A stretch of 64,000 nt of DNA from Rhizobium sp. Leaf371 (GTDB lineage Bacteria; Pseudomonadota; Alphaproteobacteria; Rhizobiales; Rhizobiaceae): positions 186,001 through 250,000 of the forward strand of contig NZ_LMQB01000023.1 of the NCBI RefSeq assembly GCF_001424045.1. Reading direction: 5' to 3'. Below the pieces are notes generated by a model that did not search any database, was not told the DNA's origin, and saw nothing but the letters and a program-made list of their open reading frames with translations. The translations under genes and the position numbers were made by a program. Of this stretch, positions 52,432 through 62,291 are shown in pieces. How positions within the stretch are numbered: the stretch's first letter is position 1; every line of letters begins with the position of its first letter.

Positions 52432-53142
52432 TCAGGTGGCGAGTGCGCCGACGGTGTTCGACGAGTCGTCTTTCGGGCGTTCGCCGAGCGGCTGCGCGCC
52501 GGTCGTCATGTAGTAGATCGTCTCGGCGATGTTGGTCGCGTGGTCGCCGATGCGCTCGATGTTCTTGGCGCAGAACAGGAGATGCGTGCAGGGCGTGATG
52601 TTGCGCGGATCTTCCATCATGTAGGTCAGGAGTTCGCGGAACAGCGAGGTGTAGATCGCGTCGATCTCGCCGTCACGCTCGCGGATGGCCTTGGCCTTTT
52701 CGGCCGAACGGGATGCGTACACATCCAGCACTTCCTTCAGCTGCATCAACGTCAGCTCGGCCAGATGCTCGATCCCGCGGGACAGCTGGCGCGGCAGGCT
52801 GGCGCTGGACACCGCGATGACGCGCTTGGCCGTGTTCTTGCCGAGGTCGCCCACGCGCTCGAGATCGGCCGCGATGCGGATCGATCCCATGATCTCGCGC
52901 AGGTCGGCCGCCATCGGCTGACGCTTGGCGATCGTCACGATCGCCTTTTCGCCGATCTGGCGTTCGGCATCGTCGAGCACGACATCGTCGGAAATGACCT
53001 TCTGGGCAAGACCCAGATCGGCATTGACGAGAGCGCGCACGGATTCCGCCACCATCTGCTCGGCAAGGCCACCCATCTCGGAGATGCGGCGGCTGAGATA
53101 TTTCAGGTCTTCGTCATAGACGGATACGATATGGGTTGCCAT
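52432..53142 (-). CDS. phoU: Phosphate transport system regulator PhoU
   Basis: 236 residues, two three-helix PhoU repeats with the conserved metal-binding ERVGDLGKNTAKR and ERIGDHATNIAE motifs. PhoU mediates the signal from PstSCAB to PhoR and limits phosphate uptake. It lies between pstB (55-bp gap) and phoB on the minus strand. Confidence 0.96.
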   Translation of the reverse strand: MATHIVSVYDEDLKYLSRRISEMGGLAEQMVAESVRALVNADLGLAQKVISDDVVLDDAERQIGEKAIVTIAKRQPMAADLREIMGSIRIAADLERVGDLGKNTAKRVIAVSSASLPRQLSRGIEHLAELTLMQLKEVLDVYASRSAEKAKAIRERDGEIDAIYTSLFRELLTYMMEDPRNITPCTHLLFCAKNIERIGDHATNIAETIYYMTTGAQPLGERPKDDSSNTVGALAT

Positions 53143-53197
53143 GGATCCTGTCCTTGGAGTTCGGTCACGGGCGCTTCGCTGTCGGTCGGGCGACCGA

Positions 53198-54013
53198 TCA
53201 GCCGAAGCGTCCCATGATGTAATCCTGGGTGCGCTGGTCATCCGGATTGGTGAACATCTTGTCGGTATCGTTCTCCTCGACGAGATTGCCGAGGTGGAAC
53301 ATGGCGGTGCGCTGCGAAACGCGGGCGGCCTGCTGCATGGAGTGCGTGACGATCACGATCGTGTAGTTGGCGCGCAGTTCGTGGATCAGTTCCTCGACCT
53401 TGGCAGTGGCGATCGGGTCGAGCGCCGAGCAAGGCTCGTCCATGAGGATGACCTCGGGGCTGACGGCAACGGCGCGTGCGATGCAGAGACGCTGCTGCTG
53501 GCCGCCGGAGAGGCCGGTGCCGGATTCGTGCAGGCGATCCTTCACCTCGTTCCAGAGGCCGGCCTTCTGCAGGCTCTGCTCGACGATGGCGTCGAGTTCG
53601 GCCTTGCTGCGGGCCAGACCGTGGATCTTCGGCCCATAGGTCACGTTCTCATAGATCGATTTCGGGAACGGGTTCGGCTTCTGGAAGACCATGCCGACGC
53701 GGGCGCGAAGTTCGACGACGTCGATCGAGGGATCGTAGATATCGCCGTCATCGAGCGTGATCTTGCCGGTCACCCGGCAGTGATCGATCGTGTCGTTCAT
53801 GCGGTTGAGCGTCCGCAGGAAGGTCGACTTGCCGCAGCCGGACGGGCCGATCAGGGCCGTGACCGTGTTTTCGCGGATGTTGAGGTTCACGTCGAACAGC
53901 GCGCGCTTTTCGCCGTAGTAGACCGACACATCCTTGCCGATCATCTTGTGAGGGACAGCATTCATCTTCTGATCGACCGCCTTTTCGAGAGTCGCTTCTG
54001 ACATCATGTTCAT
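53198..54013 (-). CDS. pstB: Phosphate ABC transporter ATPase
   Basis: 271 residues with a complete ABC ATPase set: Walker [10 protein letters not shown] (56-64), Q-loop, signature LSGGQQQRL, Walker [12 protein letters not shown] and the switch histidine in [10 protein letters not shown]. It powers phosphate import by PstSCAB. It starts 14 bp after the pstA stop. An extended ~20-residue N-terminus has a second possible ATG at 54007. Confidence 0.97.
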   Translation of the reverse strand: MNMMSEATLEKAVDQKMNAVPHKMIGKDVSVYYGEKRALFDVNLNIRENTVTALIGPSGCGKSTFLRTLNRMNDTIDHCRVTGKITLDDGDIYDPSIDVVELRARVGMVFQKPNPFPKSIYENVTYGPKIHGLARSKAELDAIVEQSLQKAGLWNEVKDRLHESGTGLSGGQQQRLCIARAVAVSPEVILMDEPCSALDPIATAKVEELIHELRANYTIVIVTHSMQQAARVSQRTAMFHLGNLVEENDTDKMFTNPDDQRTQDYIMGRFG

Positions 54014-54027
54014 AATTCTCTACCTCA

Positions 54028-55350
54028 CTACCAGCGTCGTTCAAAGCGGCGCCGCAACAGGATTGCGCCCAGGTTCATGACCACCAGGAAGATCAGGAGC
54101 ACGATGATCGCGCCGGAGGTCCGTTCGACAAATGCACGTTCGGCTTCGTTGGCCCACATGTAGATCTGGACCGGCAAGGCCGTCGAAGGTTCGAGCGGCG
54201 AGCCCGGGAAATCGACCACGAAGGCCACCATGCCGATGAGCAGCAGCGGTGCGGTCTCGCCGAGCGCATGCGCGAGGCCGATGATGGTGCCCGTGAGGAT
54301 ACCCGGCATGGCAAGCGGCAGGACATGGTGGAAGATGGTCTGCATCTTCGAGGCACCGAGGCCCAGGGCTGCGGCCCGGATGGACGGCGGTACCGCCTTC
54401 AGCGCGGCACGCGTGGCGATGATGATGGTGGGCAGCGTCATCAGCGTGAGGACGAGGCCACCGACGAGAGCCGCCGAGCGCGGCATGCCGGCGAAGTTGA
54501 TGAAGATCGACAGGCCGAGCAGACCGTAGACGATGGAAGGAACGGCCGCGAGGTTGTTGATGTTGACCTCGATGAGGTCGGTCAGCTTGTTCTTCGGCGC
54601 GAACTCTTCGAGATAGATCGAGGCGGAGACCCCGATCGGCAGCGCGAGCGCCAGAACGATCAGCATCATGTAGAGCGAGCCGAGCGCTGCGACGCCGATG
54701 CCGGCGGCTTCCGGCCGCGACGAGGCGCCCGAGGTGAAGAGGCCCGTGTTGAAGGACTTCGTCATCGCCCCGTCCTGCGCGAGCGTCTGCATCCAGGCGA
54801 GCTGCTTGTCCTTCACTTTACGGTTGGCCTCATCGACCGTCACGTCGATCTGGCCCTTGTTGGCCGAGTCGATATTGCCTTCGGCGAGCAGCGCCACCGG
54901 CACCGTCTGGCCGATGATGGCCGGATTGGCGACGACGACGTCGCGGAGCTGCGTGCGGGCGCTGGCCGAGACCATATCGGTCGCCAGCTTGACGTCGGCG
55001 CGGTTGTTGGGATCGATGCCCAGCTTTTGCACGAGCGCATCGCGCACCAGCAGCGGATAGTTCGCCGTCATCAGCTTGGCGGGGTTGGTCGCCCGTTCGT
55101 TCTTCGGATCGATGACCTTTTCGCTGAACGTGATCGGCAGGACGATCTCGGTCTGCAGGAAGGCGGTATAGCCCTTGGAGACGACGGTCCAGAGGAGGAG
55201 TCCGAGAAAGAAGATGCCGATGGAGATCGCCCCGATGCCATAGGCCCGGAAGCGGCGTTCTGCGGCGTAGCGGCGCTTGATGCCGATATCGCGACGGCTG
55301 ACGGCGGGACGCGGCGATGAACCGGCGAGAGATGTGGTCATGTCGGTCAT
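54028..55350 (-). CDS. pstA: Phosphate ABC transporter permease PstA (long form)
   Basis: 440 residues, about 140 longer than E. coli PstA. After one N-terminal helix (about 40-60) comes a periplasmic insertion (about 65-215, DUF3333-like), then the permease core with SIYLEEFAPKNKLTDLIEVN and EAA loop AALGLGASKMQTIF. The long form is typical of rhizobia. Its ATG overlaps the pstC stop (ATGA, 55347-55350), so the two are coupled. Confidence 0.95.
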   Translation of the reverse strand: MTDMTTSLAGSSPRPAVSRRDIGIKRRYAAERRFRAYGIGAISIGIFFLGLLLWTVVSKGYTAFLQTEIVLPITFSEKVIDPKNERATNPAKLMTANYPLLVRDALVQKLGIDPNNRADVKLATDMVSASARTQLRDVVVANPAIIGQTVPVALLAEGNIDSANKGQIDVTVDEANRKVKDKQLAWMQTLAQDGAMTKSFNTGLFTSGASSRPEAAGIGVAALGSLYMMLIVLALALPIGVSASIYLEEFAPKNKLTDLIEVNINNLAAVPSIVYGLLGLSIFINFAGMPRSAALVGGLVLTLMTLPTIIIATRAALKAVPPSIRAAALGLGASKMQTIFHHVLPLAMPGILTGTIIGLAHALGETAPLLLIGMVAFVVDFPGSPLEPSTALPVQIYMWANEAERAFVERTSGAIIVLLIFLVVMNLGAILLRRRFERRW

Positions 55351-56831
55351 TCGTACTGTTCCCGGTATTTGCGCACGATGTAGAGCGCGTAAATGTTGAG
55401 GCAGAGCGTGATGGCGAACAGCGTGATGCCGAGCGCAAAGGCGACGAGGGTCTGCGGAGAGGTGAACTCCAGGTCGCCCGTCAGCTGGTTGACGATCTTC
55501 ACCGTGACCGTGGTCATCGGCTCGAAGGGATTGAGCTGCATGCGCGCCGCCACGCCCGCTGCGAGCACCACGATCATCGTCTCGCCCACGGCGCGGGATG
55601 CCGTCAAGAGAAGGGCGCCGACGATGCCGGGAAGAGCGGCAGGCAGGACGACGCGCTTGATGGTTTCCGATCGCGTGGCGCCCAGCCCGAGCGATCCGTC
55701 CCGCAGCGACCGGGGCACCTGCGTGATGATGTCGTCGGACAGCGAGGACACGAAGGGGATCAACATGATGCCCATCACGATGCCGGCCGTGAGAACGCTC
55801 TGCGCCTGGATGAAGCTCTGATAGTTGCCGGTGACGAGACCGTTCAACTGGCCCGAGATATCGCGCAGGAAGGGACCGACCGTGACGAGGGCGAAGAAGC
55901 CGTAGACGATGGTCGGGATGCCGGCGAGAATTTCCAGCAGCGGCTTGGCGACCGACCGCACGGTGTTGTTGGCGTATTCCGCCATGTAGATCGCCGCGAA
56001 GAGGCCGATCGGCACCGCAAACAGCATGGCCACGAAGGCGATGTAGAGCGTACCGGCGAGAAGCGGCAGGAGGCCGAACTGCCCCGCCTGTCCCGCCTGG
56101 CCGGCTGCGGCGAAGCGCGGATCCCACACCGTTCCGAAGAAGAACTCCATCGGCGAGACCGACGCGAAGAAGCGCAGGGCTTCCGACAGCATGGAGCCGA
56201 TGATGCCGATCGTCGTGAGGATGGCGATGGAGGAGGCAAGGATCAGGCCGCCGAGAATGACCTGCTCGACGCGGTTGCGCGCCCGGAAGCGCTGGGAGAT
56301 GCCGCGAAGCGCCAGAACGGCACCGCCGATGGCGAGCAGCAGAACGACGCCGGCCATGGCCAGGTGGCTGTTTGCCGTCATCCGGTTGAAATCGGTCGCC
56401 GACTCGATCATCCAGGCTTCGCCGGCGCTGGCCAGCGGAATGCCCTTGGCGGCCATGGCGTCGCGCAGATTGATGGCGCCGCTGTCGAGCGCGCTGCGCT
56501 CAGTGTCCGAGAGAAGCGCCAGACCGCGGGCGACCGACTTGACCTGCCCGAGGGCAAGCTCCGCGGGCGCGCTGCCTTGGTTGAGGACTTCGGTCGGCAG
56601 ATGGAAGAGGACGCTGCGATCGATCATCGGCGGGGCCGCGACCAGCCAGACCCCGAGAACGACGAGGGCAGGCAGCAGAGCCCAGATGGCGGCGTAGCTT
56701 CCGTGATATCCGGGAAGGGAGTGCAGCGAGGACAGCTTGCCACCGGCCGTGGCCATGGCCCGCGAACGCCCCATCACGAAGGCGGATGCGCCGACGAGAA
56801 GAACGAGAAAAAAGAGGAGAGAAGCGCTCAT
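55347..56831 (-). CDS. pstC: Phosphate ABC transporter permease PstC (long form)
   Basis: 494 residues, longer than the ~320 of E. coli. An N-terminal extension with a helix (LLFFLVLLVGASAFVMG), a second hydrophobic segment and a periplasmic part precedes the permease core with MAEYANNTVRSVAKPLLEIL and the EAA-type loop LGLGATRSETIKRVVLPAAL. Pairs with PstA. It lies 142 bp after pstS, with a stem-loop between. Confidence 0.95.
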   Translation of the reverse strand: MSASLLFFLVLLVGASAFVMGRSRAMATAGGKLSSLHSLPGYHGSYAAIWALLPALVVLGVWLVAAPPMIDRSVLFHLPTEVLNQGSAPAELALGQVKSVARGLALLSDTERSALDSGAINLRDAMAAKGIPLASAGEAWMIESATDFNRMTANSHLAMAGVVLLLAIGGAVLALRGISQRFRARNRVEQVILGGLILASSIAILTTIGIIGSMLSEALRFFASVSPMEFFFGTVWDPRFAAAGQAGQAGQFGLLPLLAGTLYIAFVAMLFAVPIGLFAAIYMAEYANNTVRSVAKPLLEILAGIPTIVYGFFALVTVGPFLRDISGQLNGLVTGNYQSFIQAQSVLTAGIVMGIMLIPFVSSLSDDIITQVPRSLRDGSLGLGATRSETIKRVVLPAALPGIVGALLLTASRAVGETMIVVLAAGVAARMQLNPFEPMTTVTVKIVNQLTGDLEFTSPQTLVAFALGITLFAITLCLNIYALYIVRKYREQYE

Positions 56832-56915
56832 GGTCTGGGTCCCCCGGTCGTTTCACGACATCGCATGCTGCAAGATCGGACGCCGGCCATTCGAACGTTG
56901 GGGTTCCGGCACGGC

Positions 56916-56946
56916 GCCTGTTGTGCGCCGTGCCGGATGATCCTGG
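56916..56946 (-). terminator. Strong stem-loop between pstS and pstC
   Basis: Perfect 12-bp stem CCGGCACGGCGC (56916-56927) / GCGCCGTGCCGG (56935-56946) with a 7-nt loop, 27 bp after the pstS stop. No T run follows, so it probably stabilises the pstS message or causes partial termination, raising binding protein over permease. Confidence 0.6.
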
Positions 56947-56973
56947 GAGATTTTGTCTCCGGATCCAGGTCGA

Positions 56974-58008
56974 TTACAGCATCGTGCCGTCGGTGAAGGC
57001 CTTGCGGTCAGCTTCGCGCTCGGCATCCGGTGCGGCAACGAGGCCGTAGGCTGCCAGCGGGCTTTCCGGGCCGACCATCTGGTCGTCGAGGAAGAACTCA
57101 ACAAACTCCTTCAGGCCGGGGATAACGCCGAGATGGGCCTTCTTGACGTAGAAGAACAGCGGGCGCGAAACCGGATATTCGCCGGAAGCGATCGTTTCCG
57201 TGGAGGGAACGACGCCGTTGACGGTCGCGACCTTCAGCTTGTCGGCGTTGTTTTCATAGAATGCGAGGCCGAAGACACCGATGCCGTTCTTGTTGGCAGC
57301 GATACGGGCCAGCGTTTCCGTGTAGTCGCCGTCGATGTCGACAGCCTTGCCGTCCTTGCGAACGGCGACGCAGGTGCGGGCCTGTTCCTTGGCGTCGGAA
57401 ACGGCAGCCTTGATGACGTCTTCAGCGCCGGAAGCCTTGCAGCCTGCATGAAGGATCTTCTCTTCGAAGACTTCGCGCGTGCCGTGCTTTTCGCCCGGGA
57501 TGTAGGCGGCGATTTCGGCGTCCGGCAGGTCCTTGTTGACTTCCGACCACTTCGTGTAGGGGTTGGCGACGATCTTGCCATCGACGACGACCTGGGCTGC
57601 GAGGCCGAGATAGAGGTCCTTCGGCTCAAGCTTCAGGTCGGCATTGCCGCTGTCGGTCGCAAAAACGATGCCATCGTAGCCGATCTTGACTTCCTGCACT
57701 TCGGTGACGCCGGCCGACTTGCACTCGGCCAGTTCGCTGTCCTTGATCTTGCGCGACGCATTGGCGATGTCGATGGTGTCGGGGCCGACGCCCTTGCAGA
57801 ATTCCTTGAGGCCGGCGCCCGTGCCGCCGGATTCGACGACCGGCGTCTTGAAGTCGGGGAATGTCTCGCCGAAGGTTTCGGCAACGATCTTGGCATAGGG
57901 AAGAACGGTGGACGAACCAGCGATCTGGATCTGGTCGCGGGCGGCAGCGGCGCCGGCAAAGGCGACGGATGCCACCAGGGCTGCAGCAGTGAGTTTCAGG
58001 GCGTTCAT
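56974..58008 (-). CDS. pstS: Phosphate-binding protein PstS
   Basis: 344 residues. A signal peptide (LTAAALVASVAFAGAAAA) precedes the phosphate-binding fold: IAGSSTVLPYAKIVAE (Ser/Thr contacts), SGGTGAGLKEFCKG and ANASRKIKDSEL. PstS delivers phosphate to PstCAB. The ATG at 58008 has GGGAGA upstream; longer frames are spurious. A Pho box lies about 120 bp upstream. Confidence 0.97.
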   Translation of the reverse strand: MNALKLTAAALVASVAFAGAAAARDQIQIAGSSTVLPYAKIVAETFGETFPDFKTPVVESGGTGAGLKEFCKGVGPDTIDIANASRKIKDSELAECKSAGVTEVQEVKIGYDGIVFATDSGNADLKLEPKDLYLGLAAQVVVDGKIVANPYTKWSEVNKDLPDAEIAAYIPGEKHGTREVFEEKILHAGCKASGAEDVIKAAVSDAKEQARTCVAVRKDGKAVDIDGDYTETLARIAANKNGIGVFGLAFYENNADKLKVATVNGVVPSTETIASGEYPVSRPLFFYVKKAHLGVIPGLKEFVEFFLDDQMVGPESPLAAYGLVAAPDAEREADRKAFTDGTML

Positions 58009-58114
58009 GGAATTCTCCCGGATGGGCTTGTGTGGGTGCGCTAGGGTCTCAGCGCTCGCTTTCGCCGTTTCGATCTCATCGGCTGACATTCATTAGCGGC
58101 CGATGCCACCAGCT

Positions 58115-58146
58115 TTTATGTCAAGTTGACGAAAGATTTATGACAG
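58115..58146 (-). promoter_or_regulatory. Pho box and -10 of the pstS promoter
   Basis: Reading leftward, CTGTCAT-AAAT-CTTTCGT (58146-58129) matches the alphaproteobacterial Pho box CTGTCAT-AWAW-CTGTCAY in 16 of 18 positions; the second repeat has two mismatches. A -10-like CATAAA (58120-58115) follows 8 bp later. It replaces a normal -35, so PhoB-P should activate pstSCAB here. Confidence 0.72.
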
Positions 58147-58205
58147 CTCATATAATTGAATTTGCTGACCTTTTCTTTTACCCATCCGGATCTCTGTGAA
58201 ACGCG

Positions 58206-59453
58206 TCAGAATCTGACGGTGAAAACGGTCCCTTCGCCCAACACGGAGCGGACGATCAGCCGGGCACGATGCCGGGTGAGGATGTGCTTGACGATCGCCA
58301 GTCCCAGTCCCGTCCCCTTTTTCGAGCGGCTGGCCTCGACATTCACGCGGTAGAAACGCTCGGTGATGCGCGGCACATGCTCGGCGGGGATGCCCGGCCC
58401 GCGGTCTCGCACCGAGACCTCGACCGGATCGCCGCTGCCGCCGGACAGGCTGACCTCGACGGTCTCGCCCTCCTGACCATATTTGCAGGCGTTTTCCACG
58501 AGGTTCTCGAACACCTCGATCAGTTCGTCCCGATCGCCCTGGACGATCACCGCGGTGGGCGGAAGATCGAGCGAGATGGTGACACCCAGCTCCTGCGCAA
58601 GCGGCCCGAGCGTATCGCAGACATGACCGAGCAGAGGACCGAGGGCGACATCCTCTTCGGGTGCGATATGGGATTTGAGCTCGAGGCGCGACAAGGAGAG
58701 GAGGTCGTCCACAAGGCGGCTCATCCGCGTCGCCTGCTCCAGCATGATGCCGAGGAACCGCTCATGTGCCTTCACATCGTTGCGCGCGGGCCCCTGCAAC
58801 GTTTCGATGAAGCCGCGCAAGGAGGCAAGCGGCGTGCGCAATTCATGGCTCGCATTGGCCACGAAATCCGAGCGCATGCGGTCGATCCGCCGGGCCTGCG
58901 AGATGTCGCGATAGGAGACGACATAGACGGTATCCGCGTTTTCCGACCCGACGCCAGAAAGGGCAGCCGGCGCCACGCGGACGATGTAGACGGCCTCGGA
59001 CGGCAGTCGTTCGGAGTGTTCGATCTGATAGATGCGGCCGGTGGCGATGGTCTCGCGCACCATGTCGAGGATGCCCGGCGAGCGGACGCGACCGGAGAGA
59101 TCGGAATTGGCCGGGATGACGCCGAACGCCTTTTCGGCTGCCTGGTTCTGGAAGAGCACCCGCTCGTCCGGCCCGATGACGAGCACCGGCATGTCCAGCG
59201 CGTCGAAGCCGGTTTCGAGCGTCGCCAGTTCGGCCTCTCCGGTCGACGGCGACGGCTCGATGGCAGCAGGCGGTGCCGGCATGGCCGGTTGCCGCAGCAG
59301 CGCCAGAACGAGAACGCACCACAATGCGCCGGCAAGCACGGCGTGGCCATTGGTGACGATCATTCCGACGCAGCCGGCAAGAGTCAGGCCGATCAGCCAC
59401 TTCTCCGCCCAGATGCGGGTGCCGATCGTCCTCCAGAATGTCGTTTCCTGCAC
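58206..59453 (-). CDS. phoR: Phosphate regulon sensor histidine kinase
   Basis: 415 residues. Two N-terminal hydrophobic helices (about 17-52) have almost no periplasmic loop, then a PAS domain (about 75-185), HisKA with H203 ([10 protein letters not shown]), and an HATPase with [17 protein letters not shown] and GTGLGLAIV. It phosphorylates PhoB. The start is GTG at 59453, chosen because GGGAGGA precedes it. A 197-bp gap with its own Pho-box promoter separates it from pstS. Confidence 0.95.
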   Translation of the reverse strand: MQETTFWRTIGTRIWAEKWLIGLTLAGCVGMIVTNGHAVLAGALWCVLVLALLRQPAMPAPPAAIEPSPSTGEAELATLETGFDALDMPVLVIGPDERVLFQNQAAEKAFGVIPANSDLSGRVRSPGILDMVRETIATGRIYQIEHSERLPSEAVYIVRVAPAALSGVGSENADTVYVVSYRDISQARRIDRMRSDFVANASHELRTPLASLRGFIETLQGPARNDVKAHERFLGIMLEQATRMSRLVDDLLSLSRLELKSHIAPEEDVALGPLLGHVCDTLGPLAQELGVTISLDLPPTAVIVQGDRDELIEVFENLVENACKYGQEGETVEVSLSGGSGDPVEVSVRDRGPGIPAEHVPRITERFYRVNVEASRSKKGTGLGLAIVKHILTRHRARLIVRSVLGEGTVFTVRF

Positions 59454-59699
59454 ATGTCCTCCCGACTGTTGCTGCCTGCCCGAACGAGCCGGAGCCGATC
59501 CACGCGTCCGGGCCCGGCCGGATATCCGGCGCTTCCCGTCACGCGCATCGGTCGACGCAGCGACCTTCAGACCGTAACCCGGCTTCATGACATGATTTTC
59601 ACGGTGCGCTTGAAATCGCAATGGACTTATGGCCTGCTCCCGCCATGCGGCAACCGATGTTTCAGCTCGGCCCGCCCGACATGCATTGGAGTGAACAGC

Positions 59700-60575
59700 A
59701 TGGACGACATCAAGCCGGTCGAGATCGTCATCGACGGAAAGACGCATCTGTTCGACGTCGACACGCCCGATCTGCCGGACTGGATCACCAAGGCGGCCAT
59801 GGCCTCCGGCGGCTACCCCTACGAGAAGAAGCTGAACAAGGACACCTACAAGGCCGAGTTGGAGCAGCTGCAGATCGAGCTCGTGAAGGTGCAGGCCTGG
59901 CAGCAGGCGAGCGGCAAGCGCGTGATCGTGCTGTTCGAAGGGCGCGACGCGGCCGGCAAAGGCGGCGCGATCCACGAGACGCGCGCCTATATGAACCCGC
60001 GCACCGCCCGGATCGTCGCCCTGACCAAGCCGACCGAGACGGAAAGCGGTCAATGGTATTTTCAGCGCTACGTCTCGCATTTCCCGACGGCCGGCGAATT
60101 CGTGATGTTCGACCGGTCCTGGTACAATCGGGCCGGCGTCGAACCGATCATGGGTTTCTGTACGCCGGCGCAGTACGAACATTTCCTCAAGCAGGTGCCG
60201 CCGTTTGAAAAACTGATCGTCGATGAGGGCATCGTCCTCTTCAAGATCTGGCTGGAAATCGGACAGGAAATGCAGCTGACGCAATTCCACCAGCGCCGCC
60301 ACGATCCGCTGAAGGTGTGGAAGCTCTCGCCGATGGATATCGAAGCGCTGTCGCGCTGGAACGACTACACCGAAAAGCGCGACCGGATGCTGAAGGAAAC
60401 GCATAAGGGCAAGGCGCCCTGGACCGTGATCCTCGGAAACGATCGCCGTCGCGCCCGTCTCAACCTTATCCGCCACATCCTGACGAGCCTCGACTATACG
60501 GGCAAGGACGAGAAGGCGATCGGAGAGATCGACGACAAGATCCTCACATCCGGACACCATTTCCGGAAGTCCTGA
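59700..60575 (+). CDS. ppk2: Polyphosphate kinase 2 (PPK2)
   Basis: 291 residues of the PPK2 class I type: a thymidylate-kinase-like core with Walker [14 protein letters not shown] (about 79-91), ETRAYMNPR, Walker B-like [13 protein letters not shown], the lid segment with [13 protein letters not shown], and [14 protein letters not shown]. It transfers phosphate between polyphosphate and nucleoside diphosphates. It is divergent from phoR across 246 bp, which fits a phosphate-storage role, although no Pho box was seen before it. Confidence 0.94.
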   Translation: MDDIKPVEIVIDGKTHLFDVDTPDLPDWITKAAMASGGYPYEKKLNKDTYKAELEQLQIELVKVQAWQQASGKRVIVLFEGRDAAGKGGAIHETRAYMNPRTARIVALTKPTETESGQWYFQRYVSHFPTAGEFVMFDRSWYNRAGVEPIMGFCTPAQYEHFLKQVPPFEKLIVDEGIVLFKIWLEIGQEMQLTQFHQRRHDPLKVWKLSPMDIEALSRWNDYTEKRDRMLKETHKGKAPWTVILGNDRRRARLNLIRHILTSLDYTGKDEKAIGEIDDKILTSGHHFRKS

Positions 60576-60639
60576 CCGGCAGGGCTCCGACGGTCCTCCT
60601 GCCTGGCGCTGCGCCTCTCCTCAGGGCGCTGCCGCTGCA

Positions 60640-61902
60640 TCACTGCCCGGGCAGGAGCCGGACGGCGTAGAGATCGAGACCGCCGCCATTGGCGGTCACG
60701 TCGCTGTTGATGAGAATGCGGCCCGGGCCGTTCGGCGACATCGTGCGGTCGAAGCCGATCTTGAACAGCATGTCGCTCTTCTCGTCATTGACCGTGAAGC
60801 GATGCCGGCCGCAATCCCCCAGCGACGCGAAATCGCATTCCACGGAAAACTGCGTCGGCTTGCCGTTTGCCGATTGGACGCTGAGCGCCAGGGTCGAGGT
60901 CTGCCCCGCCATGCGCTGGAGCGCGGAGGCGGGAACCTCGATGGCGACATTTCCGCTCGCATCGCCCGCGCCGGACGTGATGCGCAGCCGCGCACCGCCC
61001 TCGTCGCGCACGACCTCGGTGCGCACGCGCGCTCCCGGTGTCACGCCGCCGGAGGCGGTCGGCAGATAGAGATCCACCCAGTCCGCGGTGAAGCCGGCCT
61101 GGGCGCCGAGTGTGCGCAGGCCGGCGCCACCATCGAAATCCTCGGCGGCGACGGTCGGCGGCGGGGCCGGCTGGCCCTGCGGCCGTTCGAGAAGCCCCGT
61201 GCTCATGACCCACCAGGTGGCGCTTCCAATGGCGGCCACGAGAACGGCGGTCACCATGAGAATGGAGGCGATACGCCCGCCACGGCCGCGACGTCTGCGC
61301 GGCACGAGAGGCTCTGCCCCGGGAAGTCCGAGATCGTTGACGGTATCGCGCGCCTGGGCACCCGGCCGATGAGGATCGCGATCCGGCGCCACCATCGGCG
61401 TGAAGGACGCGTCCTCACGGTCGTCGGTACGGTCGTGGGTACGGTCTCTGGGGCGGTCGTCGATCTCCACCGTCGGGCGGTGGCTGCGCGGAGCATGTGC
61501 TGCGGGCGCCGGGCGCGAGGCCGCTGACGGATGGCGATCCGGAACGACGTCGTCAAATCCGGGTTCCTCGCGGCGATGCTCGCGCGTGGTGGCCGGTGGT
61601 TCTGCGCGAACGACATCCTGCACGACCGGCTCGACCCTGCTATTTAGACCCTGTGGAGCCGCAGGAGGCGTCACGACCGGAAGATCGCGCAGCGCCGCCC
61701 GCTCCTGCTGCTCGATCGCGTGAATGGCGACCTCCAGCCGGTGCCGCTGCTGGGCGATGACGGTCTCGTCGTGGACGTTCTGCTTGCGCAGGCCGGCTTC
61801 GAGCGCATTGCGCGCCGACTGGTAGATCCGGGCACGGGTTTCCGCATTCGCCCGGTCGGAGCGCTCCAGCGCCTGCTTGATGGCCGTTTCCAGTCCGCTC
61901 AC
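60640..61902 (-). CDS. Unknown single-pass membrane protein with disordered linker
   Basis: 420 residues from a GTG at 61902 (AAGGGA upstream). The N-terminal helical part (about 1-75, IYQSARNALEAGLRKQNV, then QQRHRLEVAIHAIEQQER) is followed by a long Pro/Arg/Asp linker (about 80-205) with a short DR-rich repeat stretch. One membrane helix lies near 210-232 (SILMVTAVLVAAIGSATWWV). The C-terminal part (about 250-420) looks like a beta-sandwich domain with two cysteines. I recognise no family; the layout suggests a cytoplasmic coiled-coil, membrane and periplasmic binding domain. It converges with ppk2. Confidence 0.65.
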   Translation of the reverse strand: MSGLETAIKQALERSDRANAETRARIYQSARNALEAGLRKQNVHDETVIAQQRHRLEVAIHAIEQQERAALRDLPVVTPPAAPQGLNSRVEPVVQDVVRAEPPATTREHRREEPGFDDVVPDRHPSAASRPAPAAHAPRSHRPTVEIDDRPRDRTHDRTDDREDASFTPMVAPDRDPHRPGAQARDTVNDLGLPGAEPLVPRRRRGRGGRIASILMVTAVLVAAIGSATWWVMSTGLLERPQGQPAPPPTVAAEDFDGGAGLRTLGAQAGFTADWVDLYLPTASGGVTPGARVRTEVVRDEGGARLRITSGAGDASGNVAIEVPASALQRMAGQTSTLALSVQSANGKPTQFSVECDFASLGDCGRHRFTVNDEKSDMLFKIGFDRTMSPNGPGRILINSDVTANGGGLDLYAVRLLPGQ

Positions 61903-62291
61903 CCTAATCCCTTGCCTGGAGCCTTCGCGTCGCACACCCCTTCAGGGATGCAGGTGCCGAGACGAAGGAAGCACGTTTACTTTTCGGTAACGATTGCCGT
62001 CCCGTTGCGCAAGTCTGCCGAACGCACTTAAGCCGATGAGGCAGCGACCTGCAGACGATAAGGACGGCGATGTCCCCGGTCCGAGCTGTCCGCGCCCTAA
62101 GGGCTTCGGCTCCAACCCCTTCAAAAGCCGAAGCTCTTGGAAACGTTCCATCGCAAAGACGGTCTGAACGCTCTGACCGCGGCAGGTACGGTGCACGCGT
62201 CGGCGGACGCATCTTCATCTCACCCTCTTGTCAGACCCGCCATCTCGCGGCTATCTTCCGTTTACGCGAACGTCAATGAAGAGAGACCGCC
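61903..62291. promoter_or_regulatory. 389-bp divergent region with a fad-type operator copy
   Basis: Between the unknown membrane protein and the flavoprotein. Near the flavoprotein start, 62258-62275 matches the beta-oxidation operator in 16 of 18 bases. The remainder shows no supported gene or RNA; short frames lack ribosome sites. Confidence 0.5.
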
